A stretch of DNA of 64,000 nucleotides from positions 3,545,391 to 3,609,390 of the forward strand of contig OX638326.1 of the NCBI GenBank assembly GCA_951812775.1, in the 5' to 3' direction. Origin of the DNA: an uncultured Alphaproteobacteria bacterium (GTDB lineage Bacteria > Pseudomonadota > Alphaproteobacteria > MPNO01 > UBA2964). The translations under genes were made by a program, and so were the position numbers. Of this stretch, positions 14,848 to 23,499 are shown one piece after another. The notes beneath the pieces are model-generated. The model was not told the origin of the DNA. It made no database searches and was given only the letters and a program-made list of their open reading frames with translations. Position 1 is the first letter of the stretch. Each line of letters begins with the position of its first letter.

Positions 14848-15618
14848 ATGTATTTGATGTACGTAGATGAAAGTGGTGATACTGGCTTAGTGAATTCACC
14901 AACGAGATATTTCACATTGAGCGGAATTGTATTTCATGAGTTCCAATGGAACGAATGTCTTGCTCAGTTGGTCGAATTCAGAAAACGCATGAGAGTGAAA
15001 TTCGGTCTTCTCATGCGTGAGGAAATTCACGCCGGTGTAATGTTTTCTAAACCTGGTCCACTTGCACGAATTCCTAGAAACGATCATTTAACTATCGTTC
15101 GACATTTTCTCGATGAGATCGCATCGTTACCTCAAATTAATATTATTAACGTTGTTGTGGATAAAAGTACTAAACCCGTTGGATACAACGTCTTCGAAAT
15201 GTCTTGGCGAACGCTGATCCAAAGATTTGAAAATACGCTCGGATATCAAAATTTTCCGGGTTCACCAAACGATGATGATCAAGGGATGGTATTCTGTGAC
15301 GAGACAGATCAATCGGCTTTGAGAAACCTATACCGGAGGATGCGCGTTTATAATCCAGTTTCAAATATACAATTGGAGTATGGCGCAGGGTATAGACAAC
15401 TCCCGCTTTCAAAAATTGTCGAAGACCCAAATCTCCGAACTTCACATCATTCCTGTTTTGTTCAATGTGCAGATGCAGCTGCTTTTGCCCTATATCAATT
15501 GCAGGCTCCTTCAAAATATATTCGCAATAAGGGCGCCAGAAACTACTTCAATCGCCTAGATGGAGTTCTATGCAAACTGGCGGCGAGAACAGATCCACAA
15601 GGGATTGTTCGCATATAA
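14848..15618 (+). CDS. DUF3800 domain-containing protein
   Basis: A 256-residue protein of the DUF3800 family. The hallmark N-terminal YVDESGDTG is present at about 5-13. Other family acidic positions appear in LMREEIHA, NVVVDKSTK, VFCDETDQ and the C-terminal FVQCADAAAFALY. The fold is thought to be RNase H-like, and members often sit on phage, mobile or defence islands, but no activity is firmly assigned. Base composition is AT-richer than flanking genes, which suggests acquisition. It stands alone, with about 70 bp to the upstream hydrolase and convergent genes downstream. Confidence 0.82.
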   Translation: MYLMYVDESGDTGLVNSPTRYFTLSGIVFHEFQWNECLAQLVEFRKRMRVKFGLLMREEIHAGVMFSKPGPLARIPRNDHLTIVRHFLDEIASLPQINIINVVVDKSTKPVGYNVFEMSWRTLIQRFENTLGYQNFPGSPNDDDQGMVFCDETDQSALRNLYRRMRVYNPVSNIQLEYGAGYRQLPLSKIVEDPNLRTSHHSCFVQCADAAAFALYQLQAPSKYIRNKGARNYFNRLDGVLCKLAARTDPQGIVRI

Positions 15619-15641
15619 AAAGGAGAGGCGTGAGCCTCTCC
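15617..15641 (-). terminator. Intrinsic terminator for the minus-strand M20 operon
   Basis: A perfect 8-bp stem (GGAGAGGC/GCCTCTCC) around GTGA is followed on the minus strand by five T. It lies 155 bp after the stop of the small membrane protein gene and just past the DUF3800 stop. Confidence 0.6.
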
Positions 15642-15795
15642 CGGAGGAATCCTACTGGCCAGTCAAGCTGGCGGCCAGATTCAACTCTAGGTTATGAAAT
15701 TTACGATTTATGTCAAGGTAAAATATTAATGAGTCTAATCAATCGTTTATTTGATATTTGAAAGAAATTGATTCGTTTGAACTGGTCTTCACGTC

Positions 15796-16089
15796 CTAGA
15801 TTTCGTCCTCGATAGAGGGGTGGCGGCGGCGCGGTCGTAACAGCCGCAACATTATTGCGGCGACGATACCGCCGGCAAAAACCGGCATCCACCAGGGTGC
15901 TTCGTCACGAAAGAAAAAGATCGCAATGGCGACAAGGATACCGGTTGCGATGGAAACCTTCGGAGCATGGCGGAAAAGCGGATGGTCAATTTTGATGTCG
16001 GTCAGATCTTCCGCGGGATTTTCCCATTCCGCAGACTCCGGATAGGTCTTGGGCAGCCCTTGCCGTTTGTGCTTCTCCTCGCCGGGCAT
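15796..16089 (-). CDS. Small membrane protein with two predicted helices
   Basis: A 97-residue protein. The first half is hydrophilic; then come two hydrophobic segments (about 45-62, KVSIATGILVAIAIFFF, and 66-84, APWWMPVFAGGIVAAIMLRLL), ending in an arginine-rich tail. No family is recognised. The ATG overlaps the upstream M20 stop by one base (TGATG), so the two genes are coupled. It may support or localise the M20 enzyme, but this is only context. Confidence 0.6.
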   Translation of the reverse strand: MPGEEKHKRQGLPKTYPESAEWENPAEDLTDIKIDHPLFRHAPKVSIATGILVAIAIFFFRDEAPWWMPVFAGGIVAAIMLRLLRPRRRHPSIEDEI

Positions 16090-17267
16090 CAAGCGGCGCC
16101 CTTCGCAAGGCGCATCTCGGCAAGCCGTGCCCAGTAACTCGCCCCAATCGGCAGCACCTCGTCATTAAAATCATATTGCGGGTTATGCAGATAACAGCCG
16201 CCTTCGCCGGGACCGTTGCCGACCCAGATATAACAGCCGGGGTTTTCGTTCAGCATGAAGGAGAAGTCCTCAGCCCCCATTTTCGGCGGCAGGTCCGTCA
16301 GGACATTTTCCTGGCCGACTATATCGGCAGCGACCCGTGCGGCGTAATCGCTTTCGGTGACGGTATTCACGGTCGCGGGATAACCGCGCATATAGGTAAC
16401 CTCACCCGTCATGCCGAAAGCCGCGGCAACACCATCTGTGAGCTGCCTGATGGCCGTTTCAGCAATATCCTGCACTTCGGTCTTGAAGGATCGGACAGTG
16501 CCTTTCAGGGTGATTTCTTCCGGGATGATATTGTAGGTCTCACCAGCATGTATCTGCGTAATCGACAGCACCACGGATTCCATCGGATCCATTGACCGGC
16601 TCGACACGGTTTGAAGGGCCGTGACCAATTGCGACGCGGCGACCATGACATCGGTTCCCTGATGTGGGAAGGCCGCATGGGTGCCTTTACCTTTTAAAGT
16701 GATATCGATGGTATCCGCCGCGGCCATGGCGGGGCCGGGGCAAACCGCGAAGGTGCCGACATCCTGTCCCGGAAAATTATGCATGCCCCAGACGGTTTCG
16801 CAGGGGAATTTCTCGAACAGCCCATCCTTGACCATTTCCCGCCCGCCACCGGCAAATTCTTCGGCGGGCTGGAAAATAAAATGGACAGTGCCGGCGAAAT
16901 TCCGTGTTTCCGCCAGATACTTTGCTGCCCCGAGGAGCATGGTGGTATGTCCGTCATGACCACAGGCATGCATCTTGCCGGGGTTTGTCGAAGCGTGGTC
17001 ATGCGTTGCGGTTTCCTCAATATCCAGCGCGTCCATATCGGCCCGCAATCCAATCGCCGGCCCGTCGCCATGGTTGCCTTTGAGCGTTCCGACGACGCCG
17101 GTTTGCGCCAGACCCCGATCAATCTCTATCCCGAACCCTGTCAGTTTTTCAGCGACAAAGGCTGCGGTCTGATGCTCTTCAAAGGCCGTTTCCGGGTGCG
17201 CGTGAATGTGACGCCGCCACTCCGTAAGCTCGTTATGAAACTCTGCAATGCGATTGATAATCGGCAT
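16089..17267 (-). CDS. M20 family metallo-amidohydrolase (hippurate hydrolase-like)
   Basis: A 392-residue M20D peptidase-family enzyme that removes acyl groups from amino acids or related amides. Visible landmarks are RRHIHAHPETAFEE (18-31), GLRADMDALDIEE, the metal-site HACGHDGHTTMLLG (about 100-113, with the M20D Cys-His pair) and PAEEFAGGG (about 133-141) carrying the catalytic Glu. KGKGTHAAFPHQG belongs to the dimerisation lid. The length fits single-gene amidohydrolases. It is transcribed divergently from the acyl-CoA dehydrogenase operon across a 195-bp gap. Confidence 0.88.
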   Translation of the reverse strand: MPIINRIAEFHNELTEWRRHIHAHPETAFEEHQTAAFVAEKLTGFGIEIDRGLAQTGVVGTLKGNHGDGPAIGLRADMDALDIEETATHDHASTNPGKMHACGHDGHTTMLLGAAKYLAETRNFAGTVHFIFQPAEEFAGGGREMVKDGLFEKFPCETVWGMHNFPGQDVGTFAVCPGPAMAAADTIDITLKGKGTHAAFPHQGTDVMVAASQLVTALQTVSSRSMDPMESVVLSITQIHAGETYNIIPEEITLKGTVRSFKTEVQDIAETAIRQLTDGVAAAFGMTGEVTYMRGYPATVNTVTESDYAARVAADIVGQENVLTDLPPKMGAEDFSFMLNENPGCYIWVGNGPGEGGCYLHNPQYDFNDEVLPIGASYWARLAEMRLAKGAA

Positions 17268-17462
17268 AATGGTCTTCTCCCTGATTGGTTGAGAGGGTTC
17301 CGCGCCGCGCGATCAGAGTCAAGGTTCTATGAGCCACATTGTCACGAAAACCCGCCCGTGCTTCCAATTTATGGGTGACGGGCCGGCTCCGGAACAAAGC
17401 TCTGGCCTTGCGGCAAAGCGAGGTTCCTGTAAAACCTTCGGCTTGGACAAAATGAGGATTTT

Positions 17463-18617
17463 ATGGCTGAGATGTATGAAGATATCCGCGACGCCGTTGC
17501 CAAGTTATGTGCGGATTTTCCCGGTGAGTACTGGCAGGAAACGGATCGCGAACGCGCTTACCCGACAGAGTTCGTGAAGGCGCTCACCGAAAACGGTTAT
17601 CTGTCCGTTTTGATCCCGGAAGAGTTCGGCGGCAGCGGGCTGGGCATCACGGCCGCTGCCGCCATTATGGAAGAGATCCACAAGTCAGGCTGCAACGGTG
17701 CGGCCTGCCATGCCCAGATGTATACGATGGGCGCTGTTCTGCGCCACGGCTCGGATGAACAGAAACAGCAATATTTGCCAAAAATTGCGACCGGTGAATT
17801 GCGGTTGCAGGCTTTTGGCGTGACCGAACCGACCAGCGGTACCGATACGTTGAGCCTGCGGACGACCGCTGTGAAGGAAGGCAATGACTCCTATATCGTA
17901 AATGGCCAGAAGATCTGGACCTCCCGGGCGGAGCATTCTGATCTGATGCTTTTGCTGGCTCGGACCACACCGCGCGATGAAGTAAAAAAGCGGACCGATG
18001 GTCTGTCAGTGTTTCTGGTTGATATGCGCGAGGCGCTGGGGAACGGGCTGGAGATCAAACCGATCCGCACCATGATCAATCATGCGACGACAGAAATCTT
18101 TTTCGACAATCTGAAAATTCCCGCCGATAGCCTGATCGGCGAGGAAGGCAAAGGCTTCCGCTACATTCTCAGCGGCATGAATGCCGAACGTATTTTGATT
18201 GGCTCCGAATGTATTGGCGATGCCCGCTGGTTTATTGAGAAAGCCAGCGGTTATGCCCGCGATCGATCAGTATTTGGCAAACCTATCGGCCGGAATCAGG
18301 GCATTCAGTTTCCGATCGCTGAGAGCTATGCCCAAACCGAGGCAGCTGATCTGATGGTCAAGCGGGCAGCGGAGCTTTACGAAGCAGGCGAACCATGTGG
18401 CCCCGAGGCCAATATGGCGAAATATCTTGCGGCTGAAGCGTCCTGGAAAGCTGCCGACATGTGTATGCAAACGCATGGTGGTTTTGCCTTTGCCGAAGAG
18501 TTTGATGTTGAACGCAAGTTCCGCGAAACCCGGCTCTATCGCATCGCCCCGATTTCGACCAATCTGATACTGAGTTTCCTGGCAGAACATGTTCTTGATC
18601 TGCCCCGGTCGTATTAA
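17463..18617 (+). CDS. Acyl-CoA dehydrogenase
   Basis: A 384-residue FAD flavoprotein with the usual three-part acyl-CoA dehydrogenase layout. Landmarks are LIPEEFGGSGLG (about 48-59), the FAD region FGVTEPTSGTDT (about 118-129), YIVNGQKIWTSRAEHSD (about 141-157) and GRNQGIQFPIAES (about 276-288). At the C-terminus the usual EGT catalytic-Glu segment is replaced by RIAPISTNLIL and the protein ends LPRSY, as in a known large subfamily whose base lies elsewhere. It opens a tightly spaced operon with a CoA-transferase and a hydratase, which together fit activation, desaturation and hydration of a small dicarboxylic or branched acid. Confidence 0.88.
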   Translation: MAEMYEDIRDAVAKLCADFPGEYWQETDRERAYPTEFVKALTENGYLSVLIPEEFGGSGLGITAAAAIMEEIHKSGCNGAACHAQMYTMGAVLRHGSDEQKQQYLPKIATGELRLQAFGVTEPTSGTDTLSLRTTAVKEGNDSYIVNGQKIWTSRAEHSDLMLLLARTTPRDEVKKRTDGLSVFLVDMREALGNGLEIKPIRTMINHATTEIFFDNLKIPADSLIGEEGKGFRYILSGMNAERILIGSECIGDARWFIEKASGYARDRSVFGKPIGRNQGIQFPIAESYAQTEAADLMVKRAAELYEAGEPCGPEANMAKYLAAEASWKAADMCMQTHGGFAFAEEFDVERKFRETRLYRIAPISTNLILSFLAEHVLDLPRSY

Positions 18618-18631
18618 AAGGCGATTGGCGA

Positions 18632-19753
18632 ATGGGTAACCCACTCGACGGAGTCCTCGTCGTCTCCCTGGAACAGGCGGTCGCGGCCCCTTATTGCTCT
18701 TCAAGGCTCGCGGATGCCGGGGCCCGGGTCATCAAGATAGAAAGACCGGAAGGCGACTTTGCCCGTGGCTATGACAGTGTCGTGCATGGGGAAAGCGCTT
18801 ATTTTGTCTGGCTCAATCGCGGAAAGGAATCATTGGTCCTCAATATCAAGGACGAGGAGGACGCCGCGCTGTTACGGAATATTCTGGGCAAAGCAGATGT
18901 GTTTATCCAGAATCTGGCGCCAGGTGCGGCGGCACGGGCGGGTCTGGGGTCAGATGATTTACGGGCAAAAAATCCGCGCCTGATCACGGTTGATATTTCC
19001 GGCTATGGCGAGGAAGGACCCTATGCCGATATGAAAGCCTATGATCTGCTGGTGCAGGCAGAGACCGGCTTGTCCTCCGTCACCGGCAGGCCCGAAGGAC
19101 CGGGGCGTGTCGGCGTGTCGGCCTGCGATATTTCCTGCGGGATGTATAGCTATATGGCAGTATTGGAAGCGCTTATCGAACGCGATCAGACGGGCGAAGG
19201 CAGTGCAATCCGCACGTCACTGTTTCAAGGTATGGCGGACTGGATGAATGTCCCGCTGCTGACCTACGATTACGCCGAGAAAATTCCGCAGCGTGTCGGG
19301 CTTAACCATCCTTCAATCGCTCCCTACGGGGCTTACCCGACACAGGACGGCGGTGAAATTTTGATTTCGATCCAGAATGAACGGGAGTTCGTTCGGCTGG
19401 CGGGCGAGGTATTGCAGCGTCCCGATATGCCCGAAGATGAAAAATTCTGTAGCAATGAGGCGCGTTGCGCCAACCGGCCCGCGCTTGATGACATTATTAT
19501 TGGGGCCTTTACCAGCGTTGCACGATCCGAGCTCACAAAGCGGCTTCGTGATGCCCAAATTGCCTTTGGGGAAATCAATGATGTCGCTGGCCTGTCTGCC
19601 CACCCTGCATTGCGGCGGGTGCAGGTCGATAGCCCAACGGGGCCCGTCGCGATGGCCGCCCCGCCAGCAACCGTGAACGGCAAGGCGCGCGACCTTGGCC
19701 CGGTGCCCGGCATTGGCGACCACACCGATCAAATTCGCAAGGAGTTTTCCTGA
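18632..19753 (+). CDS. CaiB/BaiF family (class III) CoA-transferase
   Basis: A 373-residue family III CoA-transferase, moving CoA between carboxylic acids through an aspartyl-CoA intermediate. Landmarks: PLDGVLVVSLEQAVAAPYCSS at the start, LVLNIKDEED, VFIQNLAPGAAARAGLG, LITVDISGYGEEGPYADMKAYD (about 112-133), and SACDISCGMY (about 163-172) carrying the expected catalytic Asp. It lies 14 bp after the acyl-CoA dehydrogenase and overlaps the next start by one base. Likely partners are the acid substrate and succinyl- or another acyl-CoA; which acid is not visible. Confidence 0.88.
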   Translation: MGNPLDGVLVVSLEQAVAAPYCSSRLADAGARVIKIERPEGDFARGYDSVVHGESAYFVWLNRGKESLVLNIKDEEDAALLRNILGKADVFIQNLAPGAAARAGLGSDDLRAKNPRLITVDISGYGEEGPYADMKAYDLLVQAETGLSSVTGRPEGPGRVGVSACDISCGMYSYMAVLEALIERDQTGEGSAIRTSLFQGMADWMNVPLLTYDYAEKIPQRVGLNHPSIAPYGAYPTQDGGEILISIQNEREFVRLAGEVLQRPDMPEDEKFCSNEARCANRPALDDIIIGAFTSVARSELTKRLRDAQIAFGEINDVAGLSAHPALRRVQVDSPTGPVAMAAPPATVNGKARDLGPVPGIGDHTDQIRKEFS

Positions 19754-20592
19754 TGAGCGATGAATATGATGCCTGGATCGGCAAACAATCTTCGATTGAA
19801 GCGCTGGTAACGGCCTATCAGGCTGATGCGCTGACCGCGACCCTGGATCGTGATGATGCGCCCTATAAGGACGGCGATGCAATCCCGCCGGGCTGGCATC
19901 TGTTTTATATCCGGGAAGTTGTGAAGTTGCGCGATACCGCCGAGGACGGTCATCCCAAGCGCGGTGATTTTTTGCCGCCCATCGATTTGCCGCGGCGTAT
20001 GTGGGCGGGAACCCAGGCAACCTATCACAAGCCCGTCCATGTCGGTGAGACGATCCGCAATGTCACCACGATCGAATCTGTGACACCGAAAACGGGCAAG
20101 ACCGGGAACCTCGTTTTTCTCAAACTGAAGCATGAAATTTCCGGTGAGGATGGTGTGGCGACAACCGAAATGCAGGATGTCGTGTATCGGGAAGAAGCAA
20201 AGCCCGGCGCGGTTGCGCCGGAGCCGCCGCCGGCACCCGGTGAGGCCGTCTGGAAACGCTCGATACACCCGTCACCGGTTCTGCTGTTCCGCTACTCCGC
20301 CCTTACGATGAACAGTCACCGTATTCATTACGACCGCACCTATGTGACAGAGGTGGAGAAATATCCCGGCCTGTTGGTCCATGGCCCGCTGACATTTACG
20401 CTGTTGCTTGATCTGTTCCGACGCGAAATGCCGGACACGACGCTTAAGACTTTTTCGGTGCGTGCCGTGTCGCCGATATATGACACGCATGATTTTACCG
20501 TTGAAGGCGCGCCCGGCGATGCGGGAGAAGCAATGCTCTGGGCGCTCAATAATGAGGGCCGATTGGCAATGTCGGCACAGGCGACTTACTGA
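19753..20592 (+). CDS. FAS1-like / MaoC double hot-dog dehydratase (mesaconyl-CoA hydratase-like)
   Basis: A 279-residue enzyme with an N-terminal FAS1-like hot-dog domain (about 20-140, including WHLFYIREV and RRMWAGTQATYHKPVHVGE) and a C-terminal MaoC-like domain with FRYSALTMNSHRIHYDR (about 179-195) and YPGLLVHGPLT. The latter holds the usual Asn/His hydratase pair. Related proteins hydrate mesaconyl-C4-CoA or similar enoyl-CoAs. The gene is coupled to the CoA-transferase by a one-base overlap, so the three genes likely act in sequence: activate, desaturate, hydrate. Citramalate, mesaconate or methylsuccinate metabolism is a reasonable guess only. Confidence 0.8.
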   Translation: MSDEYDAWIGKQSSIEALVTAYQADALTATLDRDDAPYKDGDAIPPGWHLFYIREVVKLRDTAEDGHPKRGDFLPPIDLPRRMWAGTQATYHKPVHVGETIRNVTTIESVTPKTGKTGNLVFLKLKHEISGEDGVATTEMQDVVYREEAKPGAVAPEPPPAPGEAVWKRSIHPSPVLLFRYSALTMNSHRIHYDRTYVTEVEKYPGLLVHGPLTFTLLLDLFRREMPDTTLKTFSVRAVSPIYDTHDFTVEGAPGDAGEAMLWALNNEGRLAMSAQATY

Positions 20593-20742
20593 CGATAATA
20601 TTGCCGCGCAATTTGCGGCCTGAGCTTCTGAAAGGCGGCGACAACATAAATCGGGCGATGGCGGGCAACATTGATCTTCTCGACGCCTGGACGAGCGACG
20701 AGGAAGAATCCGCAAGCGCCGTGCCGGAGCGGTAAACAAAGC

Positions 20743-20764
20743 GTTAAAGAAAGGGTTTTTTAAC
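20743..20764. terminator. AT-rich hairpin between convergent operons
   Basis: GTTAAA and TTTAAC flank a run of A then T and form a hairpin directly after the minus-strand stop at 20767, inside the short gap between two convergent genes. It probably acts as a terminator in one or both directions, but the stem is weak. Confidence 0.4.
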
Positions 20765-20766
20765 CG

Positions 20767-21657
20767 TTAATCGGGGAGCAGGTCGTCGCGACCGATACCA
20801 GATAGCGTGTCGATGACGGCGGTAATGTCATCGGTCATTTTGGCCATGCCATCATTTCTCTTGATCGCGGCTTCATCCATGTAGAGCGCCCGGTTGATTT
20901 CAATCTGCAGCGCGTGTCGCCCTTGCTGAGGATGACCGTAATGGCGTGTCGTAAAGCCACCGGCAAAAGGCTTGTTACGTGACACCTGATAGCCGCGCGC
21001 AGCGAAGACAGATTCAACTATACTGATCACTGCTTCATTGCAGGCGCCTGCAAAACAGTCGCCGAGGACGATGTCTGCGCGGCGGCGGCCGGCATCGGGG
21101 TCATGCGGACCGCCGACGGAAGGCATTGAATGACAGTCAACCAGGAGATAGCAGCCGAAGTCCCGTCCGGTCTGGCCCAGGAGATCACGCAACTCCCGGT
21201 GATAGGGGCGGTAATTGGCGTTGATGCGGTCGGCCGCCTCCGCAAATCGCAGCTTCTTGCCATAAATTTCCTGGCCCGAGCTGACGAGTCTTGCAATGGT
21301 GCCGAGCCCGGCATGAACACGGCTTGACTGGGTGTTTGCGTAATCCGGCAGGGCGTCTTCAAACATGCCCGGATCAAGCTCGAAAGGCTCGCGATTGGGA
21401 TCGATATAGGCCCGGGGAAACAACGCCCGGAGCAATGGCATGCCGTGATCCGGCGCTGCGGAAAACAACTCATCCACGAAGGAATCTTCAGACCGGCGCA
21501 AGGCAGGGAGATCAAGCGGCGAACTGGCAACAAACTCTGCCGGATAATCTGTCCCGCTGTGAGGTGACGCAAAGATAACAGGCGCGCTTTGCTGTGCCGG
21601 GGCCAGTACCTCTAACGGATCGTCGGTACCGGACTCGTTTTTGAATTGTTTCGCCAT
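20767..21657 (-). CDS. N-formylglutamate amidohydrolase family protein
   Basis: A 296-residue zinc-type amidohydrolase family member. Landmarks: VIFASPHSGTDYP (about 28-40), LRRSEDSFVDELFSAA, RAYIDPNREPFELD (about 83-96), LVDCHSMPS (about 172-180), and HALQIEINRALYMDE. Family enzymes release formate from N-formylglutamate in histidine breakdown, though many alphaproteobacterial members have no hut genes nearby, as here. It is divergent from the decayed cpdR and tRNA-Val. The start ATG at 21657 is the only good one. Confidence 0.85.
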   Translation of the reverse strand: MAKQFKNESGTDDPLEVLAPAQQSAPVIFASPHSGTDYPAEFVASSPLDLPALRRSEDSFVDELFSAAPDHGMPLLRALFPRAYIDPNREPFELDPGMFEDALPDYANTQSSRVHAGLGTIARLVSSGQEIYGKKLRFAEAADRINANYRPYHRELRDLLGQTGRDFGCYLLVDCHSMPSVGGPHDPDAGRRRADIVLGDCFAGACNEAVISIVESVFAARGYQVSRNKPFAGGFTTRHYGHPQQGRHALQIEINRALYMDEAAIKRNDGMAKMTDDITAVIDTLSGIGRDDLLPD

Positions 21658-21865
21658 GGTCGAGATTTACCCGTTTGCAGCGCCCCTGTCATCAATTTGC
21701 ATTGCGCATAATGTCACGCCATAGTCCCGCCGCACCGGGGAGAGGGAAATTCCTGCGTTGCGCCGGCAATGAATACCCCGCCGCTGATTAACGTTTCGCA
21801 AGGAAAGCCCTGCTATGCTCTTCCCTTGTTCTCCCGGGCGTCAGTATGGTTGCGCGGGATTGTAG

Positions 21866-22069
21866 TATTCGGGCTTTGTGATTGGGATTGAGCTGGCGCG
21901 GCGCGGCGGTGATGGGATTCCGGGTTTGAAAGTGCTGTTTATTACCGGGTTTGCCGCCATCGCCCTGCATGCCAAACGGGCTGAGCCGACCAATGATACG
22001 CGGGTCTTGTCCAAGCCCTTTCATCTCAAGGATCTGGTTGGCGAAGTGGATAAAATCCTCGCCGCCTGA
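21866..22069 (+). pseudogene. cpdR: CpdR-like response regulator, N-terminal half missing
   Basis: The frame encodes GIELARR, then LKVLFITGFAAIAL and RVLSKPFHLKDLVGEVDKILAA. This matches the second half of the CpdR receiver domain, which controls ClpXP proteolysis in the alphaproteobacterial cell cycle. An in-frame TAG at 21863-21865 closes the frame, and no trace of the first half (acidic pocket and phospho-acceptor Asp) is visible upstream to 21658. Only a GTG at 21878 could start it. The remaining piece lacks the phosphorylation site, so it is judged a remnant; another cpdR elsewhere in the genome is likely. Confidence 0.7.
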
Positions 22070-22177
22070 TCGCGATCTCCCCAAGGTAACCCGCCTTGCA
22101 AAGCGACACGCTTTCTGTATAAAACACGCCTTCGTTCGGCAGCCCCCGCAACGCTGCCGGATCGCAAAATGGATATA

Positions 22178-22252
22178 GGGCGCATAGCTCAGCGGGAGAG
22201 CACTACGTTGACATCGTAGGGGTCGCTGGTTCAATCCCAGCTGCGCCCACCA
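22178..22252 (+). tRNA. tRNA-Val (anticodon GAC)
   Basis: A 75-nt cloverleaf. The acceptor stem GGGCGCA pairs with TGCGCCC, the D arm is GCTCAGCGGGAGAGC, the anticodon stem CTACG/CGTAG encloses loop TTGACAT with GAC at 22210-22212, and the T arm carries GGTTCAATCC. CCA is encoded, followed by a T run at 22254-22258. AT-richer accessory DNA begins immediately 3' of it, as is common at tRNA integration sites. Confidence 0.95.
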
Positions 22253-22568
22253 TTTTTTAATTGATTTTCAATTAGTTATAAGCTGAGAGACTTTTATTGG
22301 GGTGCATCCGAAGGGTTTTGGACACCCATTGGACACCTATGTGAGTGTTTTGGATTGCGAGTCTGTCGGTTTTCAATGCGGTCATGGTCCCAAAATTGAA
22401 CTTGGCGGCAATGCGTACCGTAGAATGATTTTGTCAATGTAATCGAGGGGCGGCCGTTAACTTGATACTGCTATCGTCACATTTCCTAATGGAAAAGGGG
22501 GGAGTGACAAGGTGACTTCTTGAGGCTAAAACTGTCACTATAGCCAGGATATTTAACGAGGGATTTGG
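22253..22568. other. Non-coding stretch between tRNA-Val and the lipoprotein gene
   Basis: No credible gene. It has a pair of TTGGACACC direct repeats (22318-22326 and 22329-22337) and a 7-bp inverted repeat AGTGACA/TGTCACT (22503-22509, 22533-22539) upstream of the lipoprotein gene. The position directly 3' of a tRNA fits the left edge of an integrated island, but no integrase is present. Confidence 0.4.
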
Positions 22569-23207
22569 ATGAGAATTTTAATCGCTTTCGCTTTTACGGC
22601 GATCCTTGCCGGGTGTGCCGACACAAATGTGACCAGTGTTTCAAATCTGAGCGTCAGACAGGACCAACCCTTTAAGAGGTTGTTGATTTCAGCGACAAAA
22701 ATGCCACTCGACGAAGCTCTGGCTGTTGAGAAGGCGTTGGCCAAAAAACTCAACGCCTCGGGAACCTTCGCGATCCGGAAAATGGCGGTCTTGCCTCCAA
22801 CTGAGAAATATACGAATGCACAAGTCGCTAAAGTTATGCGGTCATATAATTTAGATGGCATCTTGATCATTTCGCTTGGGAACAAATCCACTCAAGTAAA
22901 TTATGTTCCTCCGACTTACCATCCAGGCACCAGCACCGGCACGGTGAAATTTATTGGGAACACCGCATACGTAAATACGTCTACGACACCCGGCTATACC
23001 ACCGGCGGATATTCTATCAGCAAGCCACAGGCGTTGTACTCAGCCTCGCTTTATGACTATCGCTCAGGAAAACGGGTTTGGCTCGCTACAGGTAAAAGCC
23101 GTGGAAATGCGTTTGCCGATTACAAAGACCTCGGCGCATCAATGGCGACAGAAACGGTTGATAAACTGATCAGTGACCGCGCTATTGTTAAACGGCTGAA
23201 AAAGTAG
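22569..23207 (+). CDS. Predicted lipoprotein, unknown function
   Basis: A 212-residue protein with a lipoprotein signal: ILIAFAFTAILAGC gives a lipobox with Cys16, so it should be membrane-anchored on the periplasmic side. The mature part has FKRLLISATKMPLDEALAVEKALAKKL (a DUF4136-like start in style), a low-complexity Gly/Thr/Pro/Tyr insert at about 115-150, then LYDYRSGKRVWLATGKSRGNAFADYKD. This layout resembles periplasmic proteins that mark their own small-molecule or envelope state, but no exact family is recognised. AT-richer than core genes. It stands alone on the plus strand. Confidence 0.7.
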   Translation: MRILIAFAFTAILAGCADTNVTSVSNLSVRQDQPFKRLLISATKMPLDEALAVEKALAKKLNASGTFAIRKMAVLPPTEKYTNAQVAKVMRSYNLDGILIISLGNKSTQVNYVPPTYHPGTSTGTVKFIGNTAYVNTSTTPGYTTGGYSISKPQALYSASLYDYRSGKRVWLATGKSRGNAFADYKDLGASMATETVDKLISDRAIVKRLKK

Positions 23208-23499
23208 CGCTTTAATTTTGAATCAGAAATGGCCAGGCCCTGGGTGTTTCCGGGCAGCGTTTTGAGCGATCCGTCGAAAAATTTCTCTTCGCCCTCCAAT
23301 GCGCCCTACTTGCACAGGTCAACCAACCCGATACGCCGAAAACGGTGATAAATGATAGGACGCGAAATCTTCCGAGTCCAGTAAGTACATATTCCGCGGA
23401 AAATACGCGTGGGATCGCTCCATCTATTTTTCTGATGAGGTATCCACTCGCATAAGTTGAGAGGGCAGCAGGCATGAAGAAGTTTCTCCCCGCAAACTA

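Noticed and set aside
20658-20735. 25-codon frame starting MAGNIDLL between convergent genes
   Set aside because: No ribosome binding site, very short, no family; could not be supported.
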